A stretch of 11,823 bases of DNA, from positions 1 through 11,823 of the forward strand of contig PWMA01000138.1 in NCBI GenBank assembly GCA_003558335.1, in the 5' to 3' direction. The notes beneath the pieces were generated by a model. That model did no database searches. It was given only the letters and a program-made list of their open reading frames with translations, and had not been told where the DNA came from. A program made the translations under genes and the position numbers. Of this stretch, positions 1-7,508 are shown one piece after another (positions within the stretch are counted from its first letter, which is position 1; the number at the start of each line of letters is the position of its first letter). This DNA is from Candidatus Methanofastidiosia archaeon. GTDB lineage: Archaea; Methanobacteriota_B; Thermococci; Methanofastidiosales; Methanofastidiosaceae.

Positions 1-75
1 AATAGTCCCCAGCTATCTTTAATGTTCGAGTAGATTTTATATTATTTAAATAGTTATGTCTTTATATGGGCAGAT

Positions 76-1269
76 TTAATTTTTATCAATTTTTCTTAGT
101 TTATTCAAAGAGACTGCCCCAAACAGTGGACCTAAAAATAACAATGAAAAGGCATACCTCCAACTTATCACGTCTACAACTAAGGGTATAAGCCTGATTG
201 TAATAATTGATATAAAAAATCCAATGGCAAGTTGAATTGTAACAGCTGTTCCCATATATTTTTTATCTCCAACTTCGGTAGCTAATCCAGAATATTGAGG
301 ACTATCTGCAACAGCGGACATTCCCCAAATTAAAGCAATAAGTATCATAGCTATATTGTTTGCACCAAAGGTAAAACCTATTATTAAAGAGCACATCCCA
401 CTTATTGAAAGCATTAAAATATTAAACTCCACTTTACCAATTTTATCTGCAAAAATACCTCCGAAAAACGTAGTTAATGATCCAAATAGAAATATCAAAA
501 AGGTTACCAAAGAAAAGAATAGAAGAGAACTATAATTGGTCCCTGATGCTAAATAGGATTCTCTTAAAAAAATAGGGATCCATGCCCACATCGCGTATAG
601 TTCCCACATATGCCCGAAGTATCCGTAATTTACCAATCTAAGCTTTTCATTTCTCAAGATCTCTTTAATGTTTGCTATGTCAAATCTGATTGTACCTGCG
701 GTATATGGACCTTCTTTTACAAATATAAAGACTAATAAAGCACTTATCAATGAAGCTAAACCCGATATACTAATCAAAACTCTCCAGTAAGGGATGCCTG
801 TAAGATTGAATAGATAAGGCATCCCAGATCCTAGCGCAAGTGACGCTCCAAGTGTTCCAACTGCAAAACCCCTACCTTTTTGAAACCAAGAGGATGCAAG
901 TTTCATTCCAGGAGGATAGACTCCAGCAAGAAAGAATCCTGTAAAAAATCTTACAATTATCAAAACATAGTAAGACTCTACAAAAAAGGCTACAATAAAA
1001 CTTGTTAGACCTCCCAAAGCAGCTGACAATGCAAAGACGTTTTTTGTTTTGAAAACATCCGGCAAGTTGAGAATAGCATATGTAAGAGCACCTACAATAA
1101 AGCCTATTGTAACTATGATGCTAAGGAGACTTGTTTGTGAAGGTGTGAGATTAAAATATTCATTTAGTTGCGGTATAACTGCATTTGCACTAAACCAAAG
1201 AGAAAATGATAAGATTGCAGATAAGGATAATATGATTAGAATTTTCCAACGTAACTCTAATTGGAACAT
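76..1269 (-). CDS. MFS permease, substrate unknown
   Basis: This is a 397-residue integral membrane protein of the major facilitator superfamily, with about 12 hydrophobic segments in two halves. What is seen: an LWFSANAVIPQL segment in TM1 (about residues 24-35), a well-kept RFFTGFFLAGVYPPGMK stretch around residues 107-123 (TM4/5), GHMWELYAMWAWIP at about 219-232, and a motif-A-like GIFADKIGK near 271-279 in the second half. The matching first-half loop (about residues 68-77) lacks the usual D-R-x-G-R-R. Such proteins are secondary transporters for small organic or inorganic solutes; nothing here fixes the substrate or direction. The ATG at 1269 is chosen because TM1 follows directly and a TATA box sits about 25 nt upstream. 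There is no Shine-Dalgarno, so the mRNA is probably leaderless. It is a single-gene unit downstream of tRNA-Tyr. Confidence 0.85.
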   Translation of the reverse strand: MFQLELRWKILIILSLSAILSFSLWFSANAVIPQLNEYFNLTPSQTSLLSIIVTIGFIVGALTYAILNLPDVFKTKNVFALSAALGGLTSFIVAFFVESYYVLIIVRFFTGFFLAGVYPPGMKLASSWFQKGRGFAVGTLGASLALGSGMPYLFNLTGIPYWRVLISISGLASLISALLVFIFVKEGPYTAGTIRFDIANIKEILRNEKLRLVNYGYFGHMWELYAMWAWIPIFLRESYLASGTNYSSLLFFSLVTFLIFLFGSLTTFFGGIFADKIGKVEFNILMLSISGMCSLIIGFTFGANNIAMILIALIWGMSAVADSPQYSGLATEVGDKKYMGTAVTIQLAIGFFISIITIRLIPLVVDVISWRYAFSLLFLGPLFGAVSLNKLRKIDKN

Positions 1270-1290
1270 ATGGATTTAAGATTCTTTTTT

Positions 1291-1298
1291 TTTATAAA
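1291..1298 (-). promoter_or_regulatory. TATA box for the MFS gene
   Basis: On the minus strand TTTATAAA is preceded by purine-rich ATAAAG, which resembles a BRE. It is centred about 25 nt upstream of the ATG at 1269, so transcription should start at or next to the start codon. A run of nine A (minus strand, 1285-1293) overlaps its downstream edge. Confidence 0.55.
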
Positions 1299-1336
1299 CT
1301 TTATGTTCTATGAAATATAATCTTGATTTGGAATTC

Positions 1337-1341
1337 AAAAA
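1337..1341 (-). terminator. oligo-T terminator of tRNA-Tyr
   Basis: Three bases after the tRNA discriminator base the minus strand reads CTTTTTG, a run of five T. Short oligo-T tracts directly after tRNA genes are the usual intrinsic stop signal of archaeal RNA polymerase. No hairpin other than the tRNA itself is present. Confidence 0.5.
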
Positions 1342-1344
1342 GAG

Positions 1345-1419
1345 TCCCGGCGGCCGGATTTGAACCAGCGGTCCGTGGATCTACAGTCCACTGCCCTAAC
1401 CAGACTAGGCCACGCCGGG
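1345..1419 (-). tRNA. tRNA-Tyr (anticodon GTA)
   Basis: A 75-nt cloverleaf reads on the minus strand. The acceptor CCCGGCG (1419-1413) pairs perfectly with CGCCGGG (1352-1346), with A73 at 1345. The D arm starts GCCT and holds the GG dinucleotide. The anticodon stem GTGGA/TCCAC encloses loop CTGTAGA with anticodon GTA (1384-1382). The T arm is GCTGG-TTCAAAT-CCGGC. The first pair is C1-G72, the archaeal/eukaryotic identity element for tyrosyl-tRNA synthetase; bacterial tRNA-Tyr has G1-C72 and a long variable arm, absent here. There is no intron, although many archaeal tRNA-Tyr genes have one, and no encoded CCA. It has its own promoter and terminator. Confidence 0.97.
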
Positions 1420-1440
1420 CTAATTCAAGATAAATGAACA

Positions 1441-1450
1441 TATTTTAAAG
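1441..1450 (-). promoter_or_regulatory. BRE/TATA promoter of tRNA-Tyr
   Basis: The minus strand reads CCGAAAAG followed by CTTTAAAATA, a clear archaeal BRE-TATA combination. The TATA part is centred about 26 nt upstream of the tRNA 5' end at 1419. The promoter lies between the stop codon of the PEP carboxykinase gene (1462) and the tRNA, so the tRNA can be transcribed independently. It also serves as an internal ruler for TATA-to-start spacing in this genome. Confidence 0.7.
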
Positions 1451-1461
1451 CTTTTCGGTGT

Positions 1462-3249
1462 TCATAAATAGTAAGTATCATAGAATTCCCTAATTTCTTC
1501 CTCAGAGGGCATTTTAATTTCATCCCATAGTTTTAAAATATCTTTTAAACTCTCAAATTTATCTTGGGATGCAAATATATTATTTAGAAAATATTTTCTT
1601 TCTTTGATATCGATCTTTACAAATTCTAAATATTCCTTTGGCGTGTAATAGTTTAGAGGATTGAATCTTTTACCAAAATTCTCCATGCCATGAACTTCAC
1701 TAAGTTCTTTAGGATCAGGGACAAGGTATCCATAAACAGGATCCTCTATCCAATTCTTGATAGCTCCTTTTGTTGACAGATTTAGAAGGTTTTTTGTATC
1801 TGAAACTGTAATTTTTTCTCCGCCTATAGATTTACCATTTTGATCAAACTCTCCGACAAAGCCGGTATTGACGATTAAAAAATTAATCTTTCCATTAGGG
1901 GTAAGCCCCATATCTCCAAAAACTTTCTTTTTTAAAACTGCCTGTTCAGCTTGCTCCCTTGCCATGAAATCTGTTGCTGAATAAGACCTTACTCTTGTTC
2001 CAGGTACTTTACCTGAGATGGCAGAAGTAATAATGCTCTCACAAGCACTATCAAATGAAATTGCCATCAATGGATCTGTAATCTTTACTATTGGATTAAA
2101 TATATCATAACGTTTAAAGCTCAAAATATAGTTTCTCAAATACTTATCTTTTTTCCCCCAGGTAGAATTTAAATCACTGAATAAAAAGATGAATCTGCCA
2201 TTAGTCGTTCCACTCTTTTGATAACTTTTGCATTTTAGCGAGCCTATCTCTCCATCCTTAACTGGAACTTCCACTTCATATCCGTTAATCTTTTTTTTAG
2301 AGTAATTAACCCCTTCACAGTCGATGTTTAATGCTAAAACTATATGATTTCCATCCTTTGATCTCATTAGGCCTGGGTACTCAGGACTTTTTTCTGATAA
2401 TCCTTCAGATTTTGCAAAGCTTGCTGCCTCAAGACCAATTAACTTTACATCAACTACTTCCTCCTCTTTTGATATGATCTTTCCCAAAACAGCATCATCT
2501 TGCTCAAGGTTAGGGCCCACAGTTAATGTGGTCTTTCCAGTTCCACTTAAACCTATTATGACAGAGTTTTCAGAAAGTCCAGCGTGAAATGAAATCATTT
2601 TGTTAGATTCTCCTCTGTTCCAAACCATGGTCAAATTAGGCTTTTTGAAAGCACCTCCAAAATAATTAATTCCAAGGTTTAAAACACATCTAATATCATT
2701 TTTCATTTCAGTAAAATCGTAAAGTGAAAGAGGCTCATCTTCTTTATATTCTGGCCAAACTTCTTTTATCCTTTTAATATATTCTTCGGGGAGTTTTTCA
2801 GGAATTATAAAATTAAAACAGCTTGGATTAACTTCCCTTCTTGGAGGAAAAACCATCATTTTTCCCATCCACGAGATATAGGCGTTGTGAGGATTTGCTA
2901 AACTAACTACCGATCTTATCCCAACTTCATATCCATTTTCTCCCTGAATTCCATCAGTAATTATCACCGGAGGGCAATTGTTTAGATAATCCATTATTAT
3001 GTCAAAAATTTTCTTTCCCACTATAGTGTCAAATTTCTTCTGACCTGCACCAAGCTTGTAACCTTTTGGCACCATATAATAGACTCGGTCCGGCCTACGT
3101 CCCTTTTGAGGCGAAGCAAAAAGATATTGTCCATCTTTTGTAACTATATAGTAAGGTTTTAGATAATCAATAAAAAATTCATTTGATGGATTTAAGATAA
3201 TTCTCTCTTTTGGAATATTAAGATAATCTGAAATACTAATAGCTTTCAT
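1462..3249 (-). CDS. pckA: divergent ATP-type phosphoenolpyruvate carboxykinase
   Basis: The family converts oxaloacetate plus ATP to PEP, CO2 and ADP, the entry step of gluconeogenesis, in the cytosol. Motifs in order: GRRPDR at 50-55 (compare GRSPKD in the substrate loop), YFGGAFKK at 196-203 matching E. coli YAGEMKK with the metal-binding lysine, SFHAG with the metal-binding His222, P-loop GLSGTGKTTL at 233-242, an acidic kinase-2 pair D251-D252, TTNGR (Arg352, compare ENTR), ISGKVPGTR at 411-419 (compare SGFTAKLAGTE), and VNTGF...GEKITVSDTK at 460-486, matching VNTGW..GKRISIKDT. At 595 residues it is longer than the usual 530-540, and several linkers differ, so nucleotide preference is not certain. 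It follows the DHH nuclease gene after 9 bp and is probably co-transcribed; only a weak AAGTG precedes the ATG. Confidence 0.88.
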   Translation of the reverse strand: MKAISISDYLNIPKERIILNPSNEFFIDYLKPYYIVTKDGQYLFASPQKGRRPDRVYYMVPKGYKLGAGQKKFDTIVGKKIFDIIMDYLNNCPPVIITDGIQGENGYEVGIRSVVSLANPHNAYISWMGKMMVFPPRREVNPSCFNFIIPEKLPEEYIKRIKEVWPEYKEDEPLSLYDFTEMKNDIRCVLNLGINYFGGAFKKPNLTMVWNRGESNKMISFHAGLSENSVIIGLSGTGKTTLTVGPNLEQDDAVLGKIISKEEEVVDVKLIGLEAASFAKSEGLSEKSPEYPGLMRSKDGNHIVLALNIDCEGVNYSKKKINGYEVEVPVKDGEIGSLKCKSYQKSGTTNGRFIFLFSDLNSTWGKKDKYLRNYILSFKRYDIFNPIVKITDPLMAISFDSACESIITSAISGKVPGTRVRSYSATDFMAREQAEQAVLKKKVFGDMGLTPNGKINFLIVNTGFVGEFDQNGKSIGGEKITVSDTKNLLNLSTKGAIKNWIEDPVYGYLVPDPKELSEVHGMENFGKRFNPLNYYTPKEYLEFVKIDIKERKYFLNNIFASQDKFESLKDILKLWDEIKMPSEEEIREFYDTYYL

Positions 3250-3258
3250 AAAAACACT

Positions 3259-4647
3259 TTAGATACAGGTTGCTATATTTTCTTCGAATATGCTCAAAAA
3301 TTCTGTTAACTTTTCAATTGGAACGTATGCTCCACATGCTGGTGGATGGCCACCTCCTTTACCTCCAACCGACTCTGCACTCTTTTTTATCTCCTTTCCT
3401 AAATTTAGACCGTTTAACACTAACAATCTTGAACAGCGTGCTGAGATTTTATAAATATTTGGGTCTTGAGGTAATGTTGTGTATGCAGCTATGGGTAAAA
3501 ACGGATTAGTGTCACGATTTCCAAGGACCAAATTTGCTACAGTTCCCACTATTGTATCATTGATCCCACTTCCATCAAAATACTGAAACTTTTCTTTTAT
3601 TACTACCCCTCTACTTTCAACAAGATTCATGCTTCTTGCAATGTTTTGTCTATGTTTCCTGAGTAGCCCTATCAATATATCATAGTACACACCCCTATTG
3701 CCCTTGCAAACATAGAATCCTATCTCAGGCCTTCCATTTTTCCCACAGGCATTTAAACAAGTTGCAAATTCAGAAGAATCTCTCAAGGGACTTCTTTCCT
3801 CTTCTTTAATTAGAGAATAAGATTCGCCCATAATCATCTGAGGGATAAAAGATACATATTCTTGAGGAACAGAAGTTATAGTTTTTCTTATTATTTCTGT
3901 TGCAAGTTTTCTTTTCTCATCACTTGTCATATCTGAAACTGTTCTCCAGTTACCTTCAAAACACGATATGCCCAAGCTATTTAAAAGAGCCATTGCATTT
4001 GAGTCACTACCTGTAACCCCTGGAATTGGAGGATCAGAGAAGTATTGAAGTGACTTATAGATGGGTCTTGTTGTTCGCCCATACAAAAGTAAGTCTTCTT
4101 GTGACTTTACCAAACCTGCTTCAATGCTGTCTAGTAGTATATCCCTGTTCAATCCCTTTAGGCCTCCCCATGATCCTTGCATATCTCCAACCGCTCCAAC
4201 TATTGCAATTGATGACAAGTCTTTGTTAGTTTTATCTAGCTCTAAGGACAAGAGATATGATAATCCTGATCCACTTACTTCTTCTGATCCACAGTAACCG
4301 AATCTATTCGGATTAACCTCTAAAAAAGGAGTCTCTGGGTATTCTCCTTGATGATGATCTAAAATAATAATGTTCTTATTTCCGTATTCAGACACAAGAT
4401 GATTTATTTGTCCACTTCCCATATCCAAAAATATAGTAAGATCTCCTATATCAAAAGATGTGATTTTATCAAGAGATGTAAAATGAACCTCGTGTTGTAT
4501 ATTTAATCTGTCCAATGCAAGGGATAAAACTGCCGCTGAAGAAATTCCATCAGCATCAATGTGAGAAACAATCTTAATTTTAGAGTCTTTATAATCAAAA
4601 ATAGTGTCTCTTGCTCTTTTCAATAGTTCGGCAAATCCCCTATCCAT
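3259..4647 (-). CDS. DHH/DHHA1 phosphoesterase, archaeal RecJ-like (GAN-type) nuclease
   Basis: This 462-residue DHH-superfamily enzyme is most like the archaeal RecJ/GAN proteins, single-strand 5' exonucleases that bind GINS in the replisome and are the archaeal counterparts of Cdc45. All metal-binding motifs are present: HIDADG at 29-34, FLDMG with Asp75, LDHHQ with D97-H98-H99, and GAVGDMQ with Asp155. SGSGLSYLL (125-133) precedes motif IV. The middle has NACGKNGRPEIG (299-310), as in GAN-like proteins, and the C-terminal DHHA1 domain ends in SVGGKGGGHPPACGA (426-440), the nucleic-acid-binding GGxH motif. The enzyme is predicted to be active. The start at 4647 is supported by a TATA box about 25 nt upstream, implying a leaderless mRNA. 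It leads a unit with the PEP carboxykinase gene. The exact sub-family (GAN or another archaeal RecJ paralogue) is inferred. Confidence 0.85.
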   Translation of the reverse strand: MDRGFAELLKRARDTIFDYKDSKIKIVSHIDADGISSAAVLSLALDRLNIQHEVHFTSLDKITSFDIGDLTIFLDMGSGQINHLVSEYGNKNIIILDHHQGEYPETPFLEVNPNRFGYCGSEEVSGSGLSYLLSLELDKTNKDLSSIAIVGAVGDMQGSWGGLKGLNRDILLDSIEAGLVKSQEDLLLYGRTTRPIYKSLQYFSDPPIPGVTGSDSNAMALLNSLGISCFEGNWRTVSDMTSDEKRKLATEIIRKTITSVPQEYVSFIPQMIMGESYSLIKEEERSPLRDSSEFATCLNACGKNGRPEIGFYVCKGNRGVYYDILIGLLRKHRQNIARSMNLVESRGVVIKEKFQYFDGSGINDTIVGTVANLVLGNRDTNPFLPIAAYTTLPQDPNIYKISARCSRLLVLNGLNLGKEIKKSAESVGGKGGGHPPACGAYVPIEKLTEFLSIFEENIATCI

Positions 4648-4668
4648 ATTTTTATTTGAGGTATACCC

Positions 4669-4676
4669 TATATATA
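4669..4676 (-). promoter_or_regulatory. TATA box for the DHH nuclease / pckA unit
   Basis: On the minus strand CAAAAAC is followed by TATATATA, a BRE/TATA pair centred about 25 nt upstream of the ATG at 4647. It lies inside the 68-bp gap after uvrC, so the DHH gene has its own promoter rather than depending on read-through from uvrC. Confidence 0.6.
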
Positions 4677-4715
4677 GTTTTTGATTTGGATATCAAATTT
4701 CATCTACCGATAATC

Positions 4716-6437
4716 TTATTCCAATGTTTTAAGGAAATTAAAGACTCTCTCTGATAGAGGTCGATTTTTAATTACATCTTCAATTTCACTTAATTTTGCC
4801 TTTTTTAAATTTTCAATTGATTGAAACTTTTTAATTAGTTTTTCTTTCCTTTTTGGGCCTAAACCTTTTACATTGTCAAGAGGAGAGTGAAAACTCTTTT
4901 TTCTTTTCATATTTCTTAAATTCTTTATAGCGAATCTATGAGCTTCATCCCTTATTCTAATCAAGAGATTTTTAGAACTGGCGTCCATTTTGGGATTTAA
5001 TACATTTTTATAGTAGATATCTTCTTCTTTCTTAGCTATTGCAACTGTCGGTATTTCAATGCCAAACGAGGCCATTACAGAAACGGCAGCGTTTAAATGG
5101 CCTCTTCCTCCATCTATTAAAATTAAATTTGGCAACATTTCTATATTTTTAAATCTTCTAGTTAAAACCTCTTTAAGAGAGGATATATCGTCTTGTCCCT
5201 CAACTGTTTTAATTTTATAAATTCTGTAATGCTCTTTTGAAGGATTTCCATCAATAAATGTAATCTGAACTCCTATATTTATTTCAGAACCAATATTTGA
5301 AACATCATACCCTTCAATTCTAGACGGCAATGCGTGGAGTGAAAGTGAATTTTTAAGTCCTTCTAAAGGTGATATATTTTTAGAAGATAAGTAAAGTTCA
5401 GCATTTTTAGTTGCAAGAAGGACTTCTTCTTTTTCACGAGGAGAAAAAGCATTCTTTATGCTTGTTTTTTGTATTTCATTAGACAAAAAAACTTCTATTT
5501 CTTTTTTATCAGGGAGATCAAATGGCAAAATAATCTTATTGGGCAATACGGTTTCTTTATAGTGCTGTTTTAGAAAGGATGATAAAGTATCTTCCTTATC
5601 AAACAAAACTTCTTCGATATGATAATTTTTTATTCCTGTCAAAACTCCGGCCCTTACCATATATATACAAATACATATTGACTCTTTTTCATAATAGCCA
5701 ATAACATCTTTATTTACAGGAACATCAATGAAAATTTTCTGCTGTTCCATTGATCTCCTTATAGCGTCTATTTTCTTTCGTACAGCTAGTGCCTTTTCAT
5801 AATCTAAATTTTTTGAGTAAGATTCCATCTCTCTAGAAAGCTTAGATATTAACTCCTCACCCCTGTTTTCAAAGAACATCAGTAGTTCACTTATTCTATT
5901 ATTATACTGATCTTTTGAATTTTCATCAGAACAGGGGGCAGTACATCTTTCTATGTAAAAATTAAGGCAAGGCTTTTTGCTCATTTTTTTGCAACTTCTT
6001 AGCTTAAATATTGTTCTTGCTAAAGCAAACATTCTCCGCGCTGATCCTACATCAGAATAAGGGCCAAAGTAATGGGCCCCATCTTGTTCAATCTTTCTTG
6101 AAATTACTATTCTTGGATAATTTTCATTTGTTATTTTTATATAAGGGTATTTTTTATCATCTTTAAAGTGAACATTGTAACGTGGCCTATATTTTTTAAT
6201 AAAATTATATTCTAATAAAAGTGCTTCAGTTTCATTGTCTGTAGCAATATAATCTATATGCTCTACTTTATTCATTAGAAATTTTACTCTATCTGGCAAG
6301 TTTTTTTGAAAATACGAGGATAATCTTTTCTTTATAGATTTAGCCTTTCCAACATATAAGACATTTCCCAAATAATCTTTCATAATATATATTCCAGGTT
6401 CATCCGGATACATTTTGTTATTCAGTTCATTTTTCAT
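4716..6437 (-). CDS. uvrC: UvrC, excinuclease ABC subunit C
   Basis: UvrC makes the 3' and 5' incisions around a lesion after UvrA/UvrB loading in nucleotide excision repair. The 573-residue protein is complete. The N-terminal GIY-YIG domain has GIY at 15-17 and YVG at 28-30. Four cysteines C149, C157, C165 and C169 match the UvrC cysteine cluster reported to hold an iron-sulfur centre. A UVR (UvrB-binding) segment lies at about 202-237. The RNase H-like 5' nuclease domain has GYD (D378), GQDD (about 416-417), LIDGG (D442) and EAHRFAI (H500). Tandem helix-hairpin-helix motifs fill 520-570, including VKGLGPKRKEKL. All catalytic residues are present. Neither uvrA nor uvrB is in the window. In archaea UvrABC is typical of mesophiles and is thought to come from bacteria. 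The start could also be Met9; Met1 fits the TATA spacing better. Confidence 0.97.
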   Translation of the reverse strand: MKNELNNKMYPDEPGIYIMKDYLGNVLYVGKAKSIKKRLSSYFQKNLPDRVKFLMNKVEHIDYIATDNETEALLLEYNFIKKYRPRYNVHFKDDKKYPYIKITNENYPRIVISRKIEQDGAHYFGPYSDVGSARRMFALARTIFKLRSCKKMSKKPCLNFYIERCTAPCSDENSKDQYNNRISELLMFFENRGEELISKLSREMESYSKNLDYEKALAVRKKIDAIRRSMEQQKIFIDVPVNKDVIGYYEKESICICIYMVRAGVLTGIKNYHIEEVLFDKEDTLSSFLKQHYKETVLPNKIILPFDLPDKKEIEVFLSNEIQKTSIKNAFSPREKEEVLLATKNAELYLSSKNISPLEGLKNSLSLHALPSRIEGYDVSNIGSEINIGVQITFIDGNPSKEHYRIYKIKTVEGQDDISSLKEVLTRRFKNIEMLPNLILIDGGRGHLNAAVSVMASFGIEIPTVAIAKKEEDIYYKNVLNPKMDASSKNLLIRIRDEAHRFAIKNLRNMKRKKSFHSPLDNVKGLGPKRKEKLIKKFQSIENLKKAKLSEIEDVIKNRPLSERVFNFLKTLE

Positions 6438-6460
6438 GACTATGCTACTATAATATTTTC

Positions 6461-6470
6461 AATTTAAAAG
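6461..6470 (-). promoter_or_regulatory. probable TATA box of uvrC
   Basis: On the minus strand TAAAAG is followed by CTTTTAAATT, a BRE/TATA-like element centred about 29 nt upstream of the uvrC ATG at 6437. It forms one half of a perfect 16-bp palindrome (6463-6478). No Shine-Dalgarno sequence precedes the ATG. Confidence 0.45.
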
Positions 6471-6478
6471 CTTTTAAA
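6463..6478. repeat. perfect 16-bp palindrome in the uvrC/AEC divergent promoter region
   Basis: TTTAAAAG is followed directly by CTTTTAAA, a palindrome with no spacer, centred between 6470 and 6471. It overlaps the probable uvrC TATA/BRE. It could be a dimeric-regulator operator or simply two abutting TATA-like elements; AT-rich composition makes chance occurrence plausible. Confidence 0.5.
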
Positions 6479-6491
6479 TAAAACACAAAAC

Positions 6492-6510
6492 GTTTTAAAT
6501 TATTTAAAAT
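6492..6510 (+). promoter_or_regulatory. promoter region of the AEC permease gene
   Basis: ACAAAACG followed by TTTTAAAT (6493-6500) gives a good BRE/TATA pair with a predicted start near 6522. A second TATA-like element at 6501-6510 would put the start at the ATG itself. Which is used cannot be decided from the sequence. AAGTGAT at 6524-6530 is a weak Shine-Dalgarno-like match, only 3 nt from the ATG at 6534. Confidence 0.4.
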
Positions 6511-6533
6511 ACCTAAAAATATTAAGTGATTTC

Positions 6534-7469
6534 ATGAGCGTTGTACTAAGAACTTCTGTTCCAATTTTACTCCTTATCGCGCTTGGTTATATATCTAGAA
6601 GATATGGTTTCCTAAAAGAAGGCGATGAGAGAGTTTTAAGTTCATATATATATTATTTTGCGCTTCCATCTCTATTTTTCATAAATATGTATGAGGTAGA
6701 GTTCTCAAGAGAAGTTCTAAAGTATGTCTTTGCTGCAGTTTCTCCAACAATTATTGCAATAGCCCTTTTTATTACGATATTTTATACAGGGATAGTTAAA
6801 GATAAAAAAACATTATATCTATTGATAGTAACAACTGTCTTTGGTAGTCTTGCTTTTTTTGGTATCCCTTTTGTAGTATTTGCTTTTGGAACAGAAGAGG
6901 CTGAGAGATTAGCCGCATTATTTGCTGCATCAATAAGTTTTGGAAGCGTTATTACAGCAACTACAGCATTGGAACTCTTTAAACTTGATGGTGAAAAAGT
7001 TTCTAAAACAAAGATTTTAATAACTAGATTCTCCAAAAATCCTCTTATTGTTTCGACTTTGCTAGGAGTAGTTGTAAATCTATTAGGATTTAATATTCCG
7101 ATATTTTTTTCTACAACCCTACATAGATTAGGAAGCACAACTTCAACTGTTGCGATATTTATGCTTGGACTATTCTTTTTTGGAAGGAGTTATGGGAATC
7201 TAAAGATGGCATTTGGGCTCAGTCTTTTGAGGATTATTTTTATGCCTTTAGTGGCTCTAACTCTTTTAAAGTTTGTCTTTGCTGTACCATCCTTTGAAAG
7301 CATTATTATTGTACTTATGCATGGTATGCCTATTGCTGTTTCTACCATAGTCCTTAGTGAAAGATATGACTTTTTCAAAGAAACTATAGCCTCACTCAAT
7401 CTGATTTCTGCTCTGCTTTCAGTATTTTATTTAAATGTGTGGTTGTATATATTGGAAATTATTCTATAA
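6534..7469 (+). CDS. AEC-family permease (auxin efflux carrier / malonate-type)
   Basis: This 311-residue, roughly 10-TM membrane protein belongs to the AEC (PF03547-type) family. These are secondary carriers which in prokaryotes usually move small organic acids such as malonate or malate. What is seen: an N-terminal hydrophobic helix followed by GYISRRYGFL (18-27), FALPSLFF at 42-49 (the family's ALPALLF-like TM2 motif), FGSLAFFGIPF around 103-113, a polar loop at about 148-167, and KNPLIVSTLLG (168-178) opening the second half, as in family members. The last segments are complete and end in a TAA. The substrate is not determinable. It diverges from uvrC and converges on an MFS gene, so it is a single-gene unit. 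It is one of three permeases in the window and the only one on this strand. Confidence 0.85.
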   Translation: MSVVLRTSVPILLLIALGYISRRYGFLKEGDERVLSSYIYYFALPSLFFINMYEVEFSREVLKYVFAAVSPTIIAIALFITIFYTGIVKDKKTLYLLIVTTVFGSLAFFGIPFVVFAFGTEEAERLAALFAASISFGSVITATTALELFKLDGEKVSKTKILITRFSKNPLIVSTLLGVVVNLLGFNIPIFFSTTLHRLGSTTSTVAIFMLGLFFFGRSYGNLKMAFGLSLLRIIFMPLVALTLLKFVFAVPSFESIIIVLMHGMPIAVSTIVLSERYDFFKETIASLNLISALLSVFYLNVWLYILEIIL

Positions 7470-7508
7470 AAATTTCGACAGTATAAATTTATTTTGGATT
7501 CTATTTAC
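7468..7508. terminator. convergent gene-end region with short oligo-T signals on both strands
   Basis: The AEC gene (+) ends at 7469 and the MFS gene (-) at 7509, leaving 39 bp for both terminators. On the minus strand five T (7472-7468) follow the MFS stop by about 36 nt. On the plus strand the sequence after the AEC stop is T-rich (TTTATTTTGG, TTCTATTT). No strong hairpin is visible. Termination here is inferred from the convergent arrangement. Confidence 0.35.

Noticed and set aside
1..75. Gene or RNA in the left edge region
   Set aside because: It is AT-rich with TATA-like strings on both strands, but no coding frame, tRNA fold or clear terminator could be supported in 75 bp.
1049..1279. 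Open frame antisense to the first MFS gene (and similar antisense frames within DHH, AEC, MFS and surface-protein genes)
   Set aside because: These lie wholly or almost wholly inside well-supported genes, show no recognisable domain, and have no promoter or Shine-Dalgarno of their own.
4680..4697. Small inverted repeat TTTGAT...ATCAAA after uvrC as a hairpin terminator
   Set aside because: The stem is only 6 bp of mostly A/T, there is no T run after it on the minus strand, and it overlaps the BRE of the DHH nuclease gene.
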